Position numbers and translations under genes: made by a program. Below the pieces are notes generated by a model. The model was given only the letters and a program-made list of their open reading frames with translations, searched no databases and was not told the origin of the DNA. DNA of 64,000 bases from DSUN01 sp035527715 (GTDB lineage: Bacteria; Planctomycetota; PUPC01; DSUN01), in NCBI GenBank assembly GCA_035527715.1, contig DATKZY010000082.1, positions 53,041-117,040 of the forward strand, read 5' to 3'. Below, in pieces: positions 8,464-17,460 of the stretch (its first letter is position 1; each line of letters begins with the position of its first letter).

Positions 8464-10413
8464 ATGAAACCGGCGTTCCCAGGTGTCGCGGCCCACGGCT
8501 TCACGGTGCGGGCGCTCGCCATCGGCACCGTGCTCTCGGTGTTCCTCAACATCGCCTGTCCCTACGTGGTGCTGGTGATGCGCGTGGCGGGGCTGACGTC
8601 GGACTACATCACGGCCGGGGCGATGATGCTCCTCTTCGTCCTCGTGCTGCTGGTGAACCCGGTCCTGAAGCTCTTGTTCGGGCGGCACGCGCTCTCGACG
8701 ACCGAGTTGCTGCTCATCTACATCATGATGGTCGTCGCCTCGGCGATCCCCACCTGGGGCCTGGTGACCAATCTCTTCCACATCCTCACGCGGCCCTTCT
8801 ACTACGCGACGCCGGAGAATGCGTGGACCGAGATCATCGTGCCCCACATTCCGAGCTGGATTGCGCCGCGGGATCCGCAGGTGGCGTACCACTTCTATAA
8901 CGGCCTCCCGCGTGGCGAATCGCTCCCCTGGCAGGCCTGGGTGCTGCCGCTCGCCTGGTGGGTCGCCCTGATGGTGACCGTGTACTTCGTGATGATCTGC
9001 CTGATGGTGCTCGTGCGCCGCCAGTGGATCGTGCACGAACGGCTCACCTTCCCGCTGACGCACCCGCCGATGGAGCTGCTCAAGGGGAACGACCGTGACG
9101 TGGTGCCGGCGCTCTTCCGGACCTGGAAGTTCTGGGCGCCCTTCCTGATCGTGTTCTTCATCGTGAGCAACAACGCCATCCGTTTCCGCTACCACGAGTT
9201 CCCCGAGATCAAGCTGATAGACTGGTTTCCGTTCTTCCGCAACTCGATCCGGATCTGCTTCTTCTGGAACTTCGCGATCATCGGGGTCACGTATTTCATC
9301 AACCTGGACGTTGCGGCGAGCATCTGGCTGTTCTCCCTGCTGGCGAAGATCCAGACGGGCGTCTTCAACACCCTGGGCGTCACGGTCGGCGGGCGGCACG
9401 AGTGGCTCACGGGCAGCAGCCCGGCCACGGCGCACCAGGCATTCGGCGCCCTCACCGTGCTCTCCGCCGCAGTGCTCTGGCGGGCCCGCCACCATCTGCG
9501 CCAGGTGTTCCGAAAGGCGTTCCGAAACGCCCCCGACGTGGACGATTCGGACGAGATCATGTCGTATCGCACGGCGGTGTTCGGCATTATCTTCGGCGTG
9601 ATCTTCATCTGCGGGTGGTACAACGCGGCGGGGCTGCCGTGGGGGCCGGGGCTGATCTTCCTGGGGGTGGCCTACCTCATTTTCTTCGGGATCACGCGCG
9701 TCATCGCCGTGGGGGGCATCGGCTTCACGTCGGCCCCCATGCTGCCCCAGGTGTTCATGGTGTACGGCATCGGGCCGGAGTTCCTCGGGCCGAAGGGCAT
9801 CGTGCAGATGGCCTTCCAGTTCAGTTGGGCCGCCGAGTACCGCACGTCGGTGATGACCTCGAGCATCAGCGGCATGAAGCTGGCGCAGGACGCGAAGGGG
9901 CGGCCCCGCATCGTCTTCCTGGCGATGATGCTGGCCATGATCGCGGGCATGGCGGGGGCCATCTGGATCACGATGCACCTGAACTACACGCGGGGCGGGG
10001 CCAACATGCGGCAGTTCGGCGTGCCCAGCCTCGCCTATGCGTTCAGCGAGCACCACCTGAAGAATCCCGTGGAGACGCAGTGGATCTGGGAGCGCTGGCA
10101 GTTCACCGGCATCGGGGCCGTCGTGATGTCGCTGCTCATCTTCGCCCGGCACCACCTGGCCTGGTGGCCGGTCCACTACGTCGGCTTCGTCATCGGCGAC
10201 TGCTGGGTCACGGGGGTCGCGTGGTGGAGCGTCTTCCTGGGCTGGCTCGCGAAGCTCATCATCATGCGGTCGGGGGGTGCCGTCGCCTATCGCCGCTACA
10301 TGCCGATCTTCCTGGGGATGCTCTTCGGCCAGCTCATGTGCGGCGGCGTGTGGATGATCGTGGACGTCATCGCGGGGAACATAGACGACTTCGTCTACAT
10401 CGGCGTGCCGTAG
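8464..10413 (+). CDS. DUF6785/DUF6784-type polytopic membrane protein
   Basis: 649 aa with about 12-14 hydrophobic segments spread over the whole length, for example near the N-terminus (LSVFLNIACPYVVLVM), in the middle (FFWNFAIIGVTYFINLDVA) and at the C-terminus. The overall pattern matches the large OPT-like membrane family annotated as DUF6785/DUF6784 in Planctomycetes and Lentisphaerae, whose substrate is unknown; oligopeptide-transporter ancestry makes uptake of a small solute plausible. The ATG at 8464 was chosen over an upstream in-frame ATG at 8428 because that one overlaps the -35 box. It converges on the Rieske lipoprotein gene. Confidence 0.8.
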   Translation: MKPAFPGVAAHGFTVRALAIGTVLSVFLNIACPYVVLVMRVAGLTSDYITAGAMMLLFVLVLLVNPVLKLLFGRHALSTTELLLIYIMMVVASAIPTWGLVTNLFHILTRPFYYATPENAWTEIIVPHIPSWIAPRDPQVAYHFYNGLPRGESLPWQAWVLPLAWWVALMVTVYFVMICLMVLVRRQWIVHERLTFPLTHPPMELLKGNDRDVVPALFRTWKFWAPFLIVFFIVSNNAIRFRYHEFPEIKLIDWFPFFRNSIRICFFWNFAIIGVTYFINLDVAASIWLFSLLAKIQTGVFNTLGVTVGGRHEWLTGSSPATAHQAFGALTVLSAAVLWRARHHLRQVFRKAFRNAPDVDDSDEIMSYRTAVFGIIFGVIFICGWYNAAGLPWGPGLIFLGVAYLIFFGITRVIAVGGIGFTSAPMLPQVFMVYGIGPEFLGPKGIVQMAFQFSWAAEYRTSVMTSSISGMKLAQDAKGRPRIVFLAMMLAMIAGMAGAIWITMHLNYTRGGANMRQFGVPSLAYAFSEHHLKNPVETQWIWERWQFTGIGAVVMSLLIFARHHLAWWPVHYVGFVIGDCWVTGVAWWSVFLGWLAKLIIMRSGGAVAYRRYMPIFLGMLFGQLMCGGVWMIVDVIAGNIDDFVYIGVP

Positions 10414-10426
10414 CGGCGGCTCGGCC

Positions 10427-10858
10427 TCATGTCTTGGCCAGCAGCACAAGGCCGTCCTTGAACTCCAGCTTCAGCGCGGGCAGGGGCTTCGTGGCGGGGC
10501 CCTTGAGCGGCGCACCGGTGGCGGGGTCGAAGGCCGAGCCGTGCCACACGCACACCAGAGCGCCTTCCTTCAGGGCGCACGGAGCGCCCTGGTGGGTGCA
10601 CTTGTTCGCGTAGCCGACGATGCCCGTGGGGGTGCGGACCAGGACACCCTTCACGTCGCCCTTGACGAAGTAAAAGGCCGCCTTGACCTCTTCCTCTGCC
10701 ACGATGGCGTTGCGAGGGGCGCCGGGCGGCCGAGCCTTCTCGACGTCCACGGCCGGCAGGCTCCTGCACCCCTGCACCAACAGTCCGCCTGCTGCGAGGG
10801 AGAGGCACAGCCTGCCCCCTTCGGCCAGGAACTCGCCACGCGTCGTTCGTCGGCTCAT
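10427..10858 (-). CDS. Rieske-type [2Fe-2S] lipoprotein
   Basis: 143 aa. The N-terminus begins MSRRTTRGEFL, a twin-arginine-like motif, followed by a hydrophobic stretch and a lipobox LVQGC, so it should be a Tat-exported lipoprotein. The Rieske ligands are in the two canonical boxes, CTHQG and CVWHG. The small single-domain form resembles electron-transfer partners rather than the cytochrome bc subunit. Last gene of a minus-strand run behind the two DUF1080 genes; it may supply redox chemistry for exported sugar oxidation such as 3-keto sugar formation. Confidence 0.85.
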   Translation of the reverse strand: MSRRTTRGEFLAEGGRLCLSLAAGGLLVQGCRSLPAVDVEKARPPGAPRNAIVAEEEVKAAFYFVKGDVKGVLVRTPTGIVGYANKCTHQGAPCALKEGALVCVWHGSAFDPATGAPLKGPATKPLPALKLEFKDGLVLLAKT

Positions 10859-10953
10859 CCCGGGGTCTCCCGACGCACGAGGCGCAGGCGCGGGGACCGC
10901 GCCTGCGCCTCGCATGTGTCCGCTCTGGGTCCCTCCCGAGCGGTTCGCCGGCC

Positions 10954-11085
10954 TCACTTCTTCGCCGGGGCCGCCGTGGTGGCCTTCGGGGTCGCGGGGG
11001 TCGTCGGGGCCGCCTGCTTCGCGCAGCCGACCAACAGGCCCGCCGTCACACCAACCGCCACAACCATCATCATCAGACGACGCAT
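10954..11085 (-). CDS. small Ala/Pro/Thr-rich lipoprotein
   Basis: 43 aa with a clear lipoprotein signal: MRRL, a hydrophobic core, and the lipobox LLVGC. The mature part is only about 22 residues, rich in Ala, Thr, Pro and Lys, ending PAKK. It has a strong ribosome site (AAAGGAG, 6 nt before ATG). Function unknown; it sits between a DUF1080 gene and the Rieske lipoprotein on the same strand and may be a membrane-anchored spacer or a decayed longer lipoprotein. Confidence 0.65.
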   Translation of the reverse strand: MRRLMMMVVAVGVTAGLLVGCAKQAAPTTPATPKATTAAPAKK

Positions 11086-11135
11086 CGCCCACTCCTTTCT
11101 CTCGCGCGATGGCCGGCCCCCAACAAGAGGCCCGC

Positions 11136-11759
11136 CTATCTCGCGCTCTTGCCCACCTCTCCTCCGAGAGGCTTGATCCACAAGTTGCGATACCACACCG
11201 CGCTGTGGTCGCCCTGGAGCATGAGCGGGCCAGGCTTGTCCTCGTCCTCGTTGATCTGCCCGCCCGTCACGCCGTTCACCACCTGGCCGTCCACCACCTT
11301 CTTGCCGTTCAGCACGACGGTGATCGTGCGGCCGACGAGGGTGATGTCGAGGGCGTTCCACTCGCCGGCCGACCTGGCGGCGTTGACGCTGGGCGGCAGC
11401 TTGCCGAAGATGCCGCCGCAGTCGTCCTCCGCCAGCTTCTCCTTGCCGAAGGAGTCGCAGATCTGCACCTCCTTGCAGCCGCGGAGGAAGACGCCGCTGT
11501 TCCCGCCCTTGGGGATCTTGAACTCCACGTGGAGCTGGAGGTTCTTGAACTCCTTCTCCGTGTAGATGTTGTCGCTCTCGACCGGGTTGGCGAGGACGCC
11601 GTTCTCGACGCGCCACTCGCTCTTGTAGCGACCCACGGCCTTCCAGCCGGCAAGGTCTTTGCCGTTGAAGAGCGGGAGCCACTCCTTGCCGGGCTTGAAC
11701 TCCGCCTCGCCGCCCAGCGCGCAGGCCGCCAGGACGAGGGCGAACCAGGCTCTGCTCAA
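11136..11759 (-). CDS. DUF1080 (3-keto-disaccharide hydrolase-like) exported protein
   Basis: 207 aa with a TTG start that directly follows the stop codon of the upstream gene, with GGAGGAG about 13 nt before it. A signal peptide (LSRAWFALVLAACALGGEA) precedes a DUF1080 jelly-roll domain, recognisable from LFNGKDLAGWK, the central IPKGGNSGVFLRG and the end LQGDHSAVWYRNLWIKPL. Family members hydrolyse or bind 3-keto-glucosides or act as laminin-G-like sugar binders outside the cytoplasm. It is a diverged tandem copy of the gene just upstream, which suggests a pair working on related glycans. Confidence 0.9.
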   Translation of the reverse strand: MSRAWFALVLAACALGGEAEFKPGKEWLPLFNGKDLAGWKAVGRYKSEWRVENGVLANPVESDNIYTEKEFKNLQLHVEFKIPKGGNSGVFLRGCKEVQICDSFGKEKLAEDDCGGIFGKLPPSVNAARSAGEWNALDITLVGRTITVVLNGKKVVDGQVVNGVTGGQINEDEDKPGPLMLQGDHSAVWYRNLWIKPLGGEVGKSAR

Positions 11760-11760
11760 C

Positions 11761-12417
11761 CTACTTCTTCTCCTCCGGCGGGGGCAGCGCCTTGATCCAG
11801 ATGTTGCGGTACGACACACTCGAGTGGTCGCCCTGCATCATGAGGGGGCCGGGCTTCGTGTCGTCGCCGTCGAGGGCGCCGCCCGTGCAGCCCTTCAGCT
11901 CCACTTTGTCCTGGATGAGCTTGCCGTTGTGCAGCACGGTGATCGTGTCGCCGACGATGGTCACGTCGAAGCTGTTCCACTCTCCCGCGGGCTTGCAGGC
12001 GTTGACGAGGGGTGAACCCTTGCCGTAGAGGCCACCGCAGTGCCCAGGCCCCGGCTTCTCGACGCCGAACGAGTCGTGCACCTGGATCTCCTTGCGGCCC
12101 CGCAGATACACGCCGCTGTTGCCGCCCTTGGGCACCTTGAACTCGATGTGGAGCTGGAAGTCGCGGGAGGTCTGCTCGGTGAAGATGTCCACGCCACGCT
12201 TGCCCTTCTCGGTCGGCTTGGTGTTCACCAGTTCGCCGTTCTCGACGCTCCACGAGGTGTTCGTGCCACCCTTGAACTTCCAGCCCGTCAGGTCCTTGCC
12301 GTTGAAGAGCGAGAGCCACCCCTCGCCCTCAGGCTTCCACAGTCCCTCGCCGGCCAGGGCCGCGGCCGCGAAGCCCGCAACGACCAGCACCGTCAACGCC
12401 CACTTCAGCTCACGCAT
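11761..12417 (-). CDS. DUF1080 (3-keto-disaccharide hydrolase-like) exported protein
   Basis: 218 aa. The start ATG at 12417 has AGGAGTGCAGGA in front and opens a signal peptide (LKWALTVLVVAGFAAAALA). The DUF1080 fold shows LFNGKDLTGWKFKGG, VPKGGNSGVYLRGRKE and MQGDHSSVSYRNIWIK. First gene of a four-gene operon with the second DUF1080 protein, a tiny lipoprotein and a Rieske lipoprotein, controlled by the promoter at 12476-12504. Confidence 0.92.
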   Translation of the reverse strand: MRELKWALTVLVVAGFAAAALAGEGLWKPEGEGWLSLFNGKDLTGWKFKGGTNTSWSVENGELVNTKPTEKGKRGVDIFTEQTSRDFQLHIEFKVPKGGNSGVYLRGRKEIQVHDSFGVEKPGPGHCGGLYGKGSPLVNACKPAGEWNSFDVTIVGDTITVLHNGKLIQDKVELKGCTGGALDGDDTKPGPLMMQGDHSSVSYRNIWIKALPPPEEKK

Positions 12418-12475
12418 TCCTGCACTCCTAGTCCAGGGGAGGGCGAAAGCTTCCGAAACCATTCGACACGCCTGC

Positions 12476-12504
12476 ATGTTAGGGATTGGCGGGGGGAATG
12501 TCAA
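12476..12504 (-). promoter_or_regulatory. predicted promoter of the DUF1080 operon
   Basis: Minus strand TTGACA (12499-12504), 17-nt spacer, TAACAT (12476-12481), giving a leader of about 50 nt. Confidence 0.65.
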
Positions 12505-12534
12505 CTGCCGCCCGGTTCGCAGGGGGCCGGCGCG

Positions 12535-12825
12535 CTACGGGAGCAGTTCCTTCGTCAGAATCCGGTCAATGAGCGACTGGTAGCCACGGATGCCTTGCTG
12601 GCGAGCCAACTCCTTGGCCCGCTCGATCTGCCACTTGCGGAGGCGGATGGTGACCCTCACCTTCGGCCCCGTGTCTGCCACCGCCATGCGGTACCAGCGG
12701 CGCTCGTCGCCAGTAAGCGGCTGCGTGTTCTCTGGGGCTCCCGCCGCCTCCCTGTCCAACTCCTTGGAGAGACCCTTCCACTCGCTGACCGTGTGACCAG
12801 CCACCTTTCGCGTTGCGTTCCTCAT
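12535..12825 (-). CDS. BrnA/CopG-like antitoxin
   Basis: 96 aa. The C-terminal third (VRVTIRLRKWQIERAKELA followed by GYQSLIDRIL) is a ribbon-helix-helix type DNA-binding segment as found in BrnA/CopG antitoxins. The N-terminal half is acidic and polar and would wrap the toxin. Its ATG overlaps the stop codon of the upstream toxin gene (ATGA), the toxin-first order typical of brnTA. It should neutralise the toxin and repress the promoter at 13108-13135. Confidence 0.75.
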   Translation of the reverse strand: MRNATRKVAGHTVSEWKGLSKELDREAAGAPENTQPLTGDERRWYRMAVADTGPKVRVTIRLRKWQIERAKELARQQGIRGYQSLIDRILTKELLP

Positions 12826-13088
12826 CGCATCACTCGCCCTTTCTCGGCGGGCGTCAACGGTCGCGCATGGTAAACGAACACGTACGAGCCCGACCTGGAC
12901 CGATCGCGCGCGAAGGCGACCTGAAGCCAGCGGCCGTCCTGTGTTCTGCCCCACCCGATGTAGCCGCCCCGACACTTGCGAGGGTAGCCACGGGTGGGAT
13001 GGCAAGCCACCCATTCCGCCTCTGCGCGTGTGACCCCGTGTTGCGCGATATGCTCAAGGTTCCACTCAATCCATCGGAATCTGAGCAT
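12822..13088 (-). CDS. BrnT-like RelE-fold toxin
   Basis: 88 aa starting MLRFRWIEWNLEHIAQHGV, then a beta-rich core (GRWLQVAF, SGSYVFVYHARPLT) ending with a basic helix. This agrees with BrnT and related small RelE-fold ribonuclease toxins (start FEWDP.K...N..KHGV; end I..AR..). The start at 13088 was preferred over longer options because the predicted transcript begins near 13101 and an AGGGGG site lies 7 nt ahead. Expected to cleave RNA in the cytoplasm when the antitoxin is lost. Confidence 0.72.
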   Translation of the reverse strand: MLRFRWIEWNLEHIAQHGVTRAEAEWVACHPTRGYPRKCRGGYIGWGRTQDGRWLQVAFARDRSRSGSYVFVYHARPLTPAEKGRVMR

Positions 13089-13107
13089 TCCCATCCCCCT
13101 GCTGAAC

Positions 13108-13135
13108 AGTATACACCGCACGGACGATGTGTCAA
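13108..13135 (-). promoter_or_regulatory. predicted promoter of the BrnTA-like module
   Basis: Minus strand TTGACA (13130-13135), 16-nt spacer, TATACT (13108-13113); the leader to the toxin start is only about 13 nt. Confidence 0.75.
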
Positions 13136-13192
13136 TACAAATCGTCGCCTCACATCAACGACCGCCGTTCTGTCGCGGACACGCCGCGAAGG

Positions 13193-14050
13193 CTACTGAC
13201 CTGCCGGCACGGGCGGGGGGACGATCGCGAACTCGATCAGGGCGGCGAGGGCGGCGGCCCAGTCGCCGCCGTCGGCGTTGATGTAGTCGTGGAAGCTCTC
13301 CTCGGTGAGGAGCAGGAAGCATCGGTAGTCGCCCGGCGGCATCCGCACCTGGCCGATGGGCGGACGCCCCATCTGGGCCTCGGCGTAGAGGGCAAACTCG
13401 CCGGGCGGGGACGAGCGGTCGTAGCCCAGGCAGCCGGCCTCGGCGACCACCTTGTGCCGGGTCGGCACCGAGTCCTCCTTGTTCGGCGCCCACTGACTCA
13501 CCTTCCACAGCACGTGGTACGAGCTGTCGAGGCAGAACGGCACTTCGGCCTTCCCCTCGGCGTCGGTGACGAAGTAGCCGAAGACGAGGTAGCCCTCCAT
13601 CCCCTCCTTATCGGTCTCTTCGCCGAAGAAGTAGGCATTGCCGCCCTCCTTGCCAGGCCGCCACCAGCGGCCCACGTCGCCGATGGCGCGATTGGCGGCC
13701 GCGTGGCCCTTTCGGCCCCACAGCGACGGCGGCAGGCCAACGAGCTTGATCTGGTAGGCGAAGTTGGGCTTCAGCTTCTGAGCCGAGATGGTGCCGCGGA
13801 AGGCCGGCGCCCGTCGCTCGAAGCGGACATCCACCTCGGCGTCCTTGTAGGCGAAGCTCTTCCTGAATGCCTCGGAGTAGGGCTGCCCCAGGCAGTCGAG
13901 CCAGCGGTACTTCGGCTCGGGCCTGCACGTGAGCGCCGGAGCCGGCACCAGCCGCACCACCGCCTCGCCCGTCTCGCGTGGCGCACCGCACCCGCCCAGC
14001 CCAGCCACGAATGCCGCAAGCATGCGAACCGACCGACGCACGATGGCCAT
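13193..14050 (-). CDS. uncharacterised lipoprotein
   Basis: 285 aa. The N-terminus (basic VRRSVRM, hydrophobic core, lipobox GLGGC) is a lipoprotein signal. The mature protein has no repeats or motif that I recognise. Phrases such as KYRWLDCLGQPY, VDVRFERRAP, ISAQKLKPNFAYQIKLVG and EGYLVFGYFVTDAEGKAEVPF suggest a beta-sandwich of the kind used in cell-surface binding proteins, where a value is extended with default text (a transthyretin-like layout). Divergent from the GH36 gene; a minus-strand TTGTCA (14101-14106)/TATGCG (14079-14084) pair may be its promoter. Confidence 0.65.
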   Translation of the reverse strand: MAIVRRSVRMLAAFVAGLGGCGAPRETGEAVVRLVPAPALTCRPEPKYRWLDCLGQPYSEAFRKSFAYKDAEVDVRFERRAPAFRGTISAQKLKPNFAYQIKLVGLPPSLWGRKGHAAANRAIGDVGRWWRPGKEGGNAYFFGEETDKEGMEGYLVFGYFVTDAEGKAEVPFCLDSSYHVLWKVSQWAPNKEDSVPTRHKVVAEAGCLGYDRSSPPGEFALYAEAQMGRPPIGQVRMPPGDYRCFLLLTEESFHDYINADGGDWAAALAALIEFAIVPPPVPAGQ

Positions 14051-14186
14051 CACGCTCCTTGCCCCTGCGCCCCGCCCTCGCATAGTGTAGCCATGCCCGA
14101 TGACAATGCAAGCGTCTTGACTTCCCGGGAGGAGTCTGCGAGAGTGGGCTGTGCGAAGCCCTGGCTCAGTAGCTGGAGGTACGACG

Positions 14187-16673
14187 GTGAAGCGACTTGT
14201 CTCGCTGCTCGCGGCATCGGCGCTCTCCTGCCTTACGGCATGGAGCGGCGAGCCGTCGCCGGAGCGCGCACGCGTGGAAGCGTGGGTGCGGGCTGCCCTC
14301 CTCGGCGAGGCGGCGCGCGCGGCGCCGGCCCCGCCCGGCCTCGAGGTGCGCCGCCAGGACCACGGGGAGTTCCAGTTCCGCCAGTCGGTGCTGAAGACCC
14401 CGCTCCAGATCGGCCAGAAGAAGTACCAGCACGGCCTGGGCACCCACTCGGTCAGTGAAATCGTCGTGCGCCTGCCCCAGCCGGCCAAACGCTTCGAGGC
14501 CGAGGCGGGCATTGACAACAACTACGACACGAAGGCCGAGAAGGGCAGCGTGGTCTTCGCCGTCGAGGCCGGGGGCAAGGAGGTCTTCCGCTCCGACGTG
14601 TGGCGCGGCTCCGATGGGCCGTTGCCAGTGCGAGTTGACTTGAACGGTGCAAGCGAGTTCACTCTCCGTGTGGGCGACGCCGGCGACGGGCCGGGCTGGG
14701 ACCAATCCGATTGGGCGGAGGCATTCGTCATGCTCGAAAACGGCGACAAAGTGTGGCTCGATGAGATGAAGCTGACAGGGAAGGCGGCCGGGCTGTCCAC
14801 AGCCGTCCCCTTCTCCTTCGTCTACGGCGGCAAGGCGTCCGCCGAGCTTCTCCCCACCTGGAAGCGCTCGCAGGCCAGGCTGCCCGCGAAGAACGGCTGC
14901 GAGGCCCACGCTGTCACCTGGACGGATCCCGCGACCGGGCTGGAGGTGACCGCGGAGGTCACGCTCTTCGACCAGTTCCCCGCCGTGGAAGCCATGCTCC
15001 GCTTCCGCAACACGGGCCGGGCCGACACGCCGATCCTCGAGAAGGTTCTGCCCCTCGACCTCCACGTGAAGGTGCCCGACAAGGGCGAGGTCATCCTCCA
15101 CCACGCGCACGGCAGCACGTGCACGGCGACCGACTTCCTGCCGGTTGACCAGCCCGTGGCGCCCAAGGCGGCGATTGACCTGGCGCCCAGCGGCGGCCGC
15201 TCGTCGAACGGCCGCCTGCCCTTCTTCAACCTCGAATGGCCGGGCGGAGGCATCGTGGGCGCCATCGGCTGGTCGGGCCAGTGGGCGCTCCGCCTCCACC
15301 GCGACGAAGCCGGTGGCGTGCTCATTCAGGGCGGCCAGCAAACGACCCATTTGAAACTTCACCCGGGCGAGAGCATCCGCACGCCCCGCATCCTGTTGCT
15401 CCTGTGGCAGGGCGACGACCGCTTCGCCGGCCACAATCTCTTCCGCCGGCTCCTGATGGCCCACTACCTGCCGCGCGTGAGCGGCGAACTCGTGACCCCG
15501 CCCGTCACGCAGAACACCTGGTTCACCTTCGGCACGGGCAACGACGTGACCGAGGCGAACCAACTGGACTCCATTCGCCGCATGGCGCCGCTGGGCGTCG
15601 AGGTCTACTGGCTCGACGCCGGCTGGTTCGAGGGCGGCTGGCCGAGCGGCGTCGGCAGTTGGGTGCCGCGGGCCGACGCCTTCCCCCGCGGCCTGAAGCC
15701 CCTCAGCGATGCGGCGCACAAGCTCGGCATGAAGTTCATCGTCTGGTTCGAGCCCGAGCGCGTCCACCCCGCCAGCCGCATCGGCAGGGAGCACCCGGCC
15801 TTCGTCCTGCGGCGCGACGGCGGCGACGGCCTCTTCAACCTCGGCAACCCCGAGGCCCGCAAGTGGCTCACCGACTGGCTGTCGAAGTGCATCACCGAGG
15901 GCGGCATAGACATCTATCGCAACGACTTCAACATTGACCCCCTCCCCTTCTGGCAGGCCGCCGACGCGCCCGACCGCAAGGGCATGGCGGAAATCCGCTA
16001 CGTCGAGGGCCACCTGGAGATGTGGGACGAGTTGATCCGCCGCCACCCCGGCCTGTGGATTGACACCTGCGCCAGCGGCGGCCGCCGCATTGACCTCGAG
16101 ACCCTCACCCGCAGCGTGCCCCTCTGGCGGTCCGACACCCAGTGCTGCGGCAAGCCGATGCCGATCTGGGACCAGGTGCAGATGGCGGGCCTGAGCCTCT
16201 ACGTGCCCTTCCACACGGGCGGCGTGTGGGCCTTCGACCCCTACCACTGGCGCAGCATTGCCACGACAGGCGTCAACCTCTGCCCCGACGCCCGAGCGAA
16301 GGACTTCCCCACCGAACTCGCCAAGGCCGCCATCGCCGAGGCCAAGAGCCTTCGGCCCTTCTACCAGGGCGACTACTATCCCCTGCTGCCCATCACCCTC
16401 GACGACAGCCACTGGATCGCCTGGCAGCTTCATCGCCCCGACCTCGACGCCGGCTTCGCCGTCTTCTTCCGCCGGCCCCAGAGCCCCTACACCGCGGCCG
16501 AGGTCGCCCTCCGCGGCCTCGACCCAAAGGCCACCTACGAACTCACGTTCTTCCCCGGCTACGAACCGAAGGGCAAGAAGAGGTCCACCGGCGCCGAGCT
16601 TGCCCAATTCACTGCGGAGGTCCCTTCGGCGCCCGCCAGCCTGCTGATCCGCTACCAGAGAGCGGCCAGGTGA
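14187..16673 (+). CDS. exported GH36-type alpha-galactosidase with N-terminal NPCBM-like domain
   Basis: 828 aa, GTG start with GGAGGT 6 nt ahead and a signal peptide (VKRLVSLLAASALSCLTAWS). Residues about 60-200 resemble an NPCBM sugar-binding module (HGLGTHSVSEIVVRLP and a later DWAEAFV). After a beta-sandwich domain comes a clan-D TIM barrel (about 440-720) with YWLDAGWF, FIVWFEPERV, the nucleophile Asp580 in YRNDFN and the acid/base Asp650 in LWRSDTQ, preceded by CASGGRRID. A C-terminal beta domain follows. The enzyme should remove terminal alpha-galactosyl units outside the cytoplasmic membrane. Length and domain order fit secreted GH36 members. Confidence 0.9.
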   Translation: MKRLVSLLAASALSCLTAWSGEPSPERARVEAWVRAALLGEAARAAPAPPGLEVRRQDHGEFQFRQSVLKTPLQIGQKKYQHGLGTHSVSEIVVRLPQPAKRFEAEAGIDNNYDTKAEKGSVVFAVEAGGKEVFRSDVWRGSDGPLPVRVDLNGASEFTLRVGDAGDGPGWDQSDWAEAFVMLENGDKVWLDEMKLTGKAAGLSTAVPFSFVYGGKASAELLPTWKRSQARLPAKNGCEAHAVTWTDPATGLEVTAEVTLFDQFPAVEAMLRFRNTGRADTPILEKVLPLDLHVKVPDKGEVILHHAHGSTCTATDFLPVDQPVAPKAAIDLAPSGGRSSNGRLPFFNLEWPGGGIVGAIGWSGQWALRLHRDEAGGVLIQGGQQTTHLKLHPGESIRTPRILLLLWQGDDRFAGHNLFRRLLMAHYLPRVSGELVTPPVTQNTWFTFGTGNDVTEANQLDSIRRMAPLGVEVYWLDAGWFEGGWPSGVGSWVPRADAFPRGLKPLSDAAHKLGMKFIVWFEPERVHPASRIGREHPAFVLRRDGGDGLFNLGNPEARKWLTDWLSKCITEGGIDIYRNDFNIDPLPFWQAADAPDRKGMAEIRYVEGHLEMWDELIRRHPGLWIDTCASGGRRIDLETLTRSVPLWRSDTQCCGKPMPIWDQVQMAGLSLYVPFHTGGVWAFDPYHWRSIATTGVNLCPDARAKDFPTELAKAAIAEAKSLRPFYQGDYYPLLPITLDDSHWIAWQLHRPDLDAGFAVFFRRPQSPYTAAEVALRGLDPKATYELTFFPGYEPKGKKRSTGAELAQFTAEVPSAPASLLIRYQRAAR

Positions 16674-16683
16674 GGGGCGGGGT

Positions 16684-16711
16684 TTGACACTCCGGCCCGC
16701 CGTTGTATAAT
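16684..16711 (+). promoter_or_regulatory. consensus promoter of the VapBC module
   Basis: TTGACA (16684-16689), 16-nt spacer, TATAAT (16706-16711), 28 bp before the antitoxin ATG. Both boxes are perfect. Confidence 0.8.
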
Positions 16712-16738
16712 GCCGGTAGATTGCTGTGGAGATGCGAG

Positions 16739-17017
16739 ATGAGCAAGACGGTGACGGTGGACGAATTGGCGCGTAACTTGCCCGGCTATATCACCGAGGT
16801 CGCGGACCGCGGGGAGCACGTGTTCCTCACGCGCGGCGCCGACGTCGTGGCCGAGTTGCGCCCGGTGCCACGCAGCGTCAAGTTGAGGGACCTTCCGAGG
16901 CTGTTCGACTCCTTGCCGCATTTGTCCGATGAGGACGCGGAGGCATTTGCGCGGGATGTCGAGGCGGGCCGAGCGGAGATGAACAAGGCCGAAGTGCGCG
17001 ACCCATGGGAAACGTGA
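16739..17017 (+). CDS. vapB: Phd/VapB-type antitoxin
   Basis: 92 aa with TGGAGA 6 nt before ATG. The first 50 residues (KTVTVDELARNLPGYITEV, then a beta hairpin with VFLTRGADVVAELRPV) are the DNA-binding fold of Phd/YefM/VapB antitoxins; the acidic C-terminus should bind the toxin. It overlaps the toxin start by 13 nt. Autorepression of the promoter at 16684 is expected. Confidence 0.88.
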   Translation: MSKTVTVDELARNLPGYITEVADRGEHVFLTRGADVVAELRPVPRSVKLRDLPRLFDSLPHLSDEDAEAFARDVEAGRAEMNKAEVRDPWET

Positions 17018-17460
17018 TTGATGCGGGCGTGTGCATTTCGCTCGAGCGGCGGCGCCTGGGCCTTCAGGGCCTCGTAACGGCGCTCGGCGGAGAGGATTGC
17101 TTCATCACCCCCATCACCGCCAGTGAGCTGCTCCACGGCCTCCATCGGGCTCGGGACCCGGCGATTCGCTCCGAGCGCAAGGCGTTCGTCGAAGCCGCCA
17201 TCCAGTTGTTTCCCCTCCTGCCCATCGACTTGGACACAGCGCGCGTCCATGCACGGCTCTCGGCGGAGCTGGCATCGCGCGGAACGGCCGTCGGCGCACA
17301 TGACCTCTGGATTGCCGCCAGCTGCAAGGCCCGCGGACACGGGATAGTCACCACCAATCCAAGGCATTTCGCCAGGGTGCCCGGCTTGCCCATCAAGATC
17401 TGGTCCGAGGAAGGGATCCGCGTGTACCTTCCGGTACATCCGGGGGCAACCGATGGATAG
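17005..17460 (+). CDS. vapC: VapC-type PIN-domain ribonuclease toxin
   Basis: 151 aa PIN domain. Acidic metal ligands are visible at Asp6 (NVIDAGV), Glu41 (ASELLHG) and Asp100 (GAHDLWIAA), followed by TTNPRHF at 117-123. It should cleave tRNA or other RNA when free of VapB. The reading frame continues open beyond its stop into a glycosidase remnant, which marks the 3' edge of the inserted module. Confidence 0.92.
   Translation: MGNVIDAGVCISLERRRLGLQGLVTALGGEDCFITPITASELLHGLHRARDPAIRSERKAFVEAAIQLFPLLPIDLDTARVHARLSAELASRGTAVGAHDLWIAASCKARGHGIVTTNPRHFARVPGLPIKIWSEEGIRVYLPVHPGATDG

Noticed and set aside
7972..10449. 825-codon minus-strand frame opposite the DUF6785-type protein
   Set aside because: Hydrophobic codons read in reverse give His/Arg/Asp/Glu-rich nonsense; the plus-strand membrane protein is clearly real.
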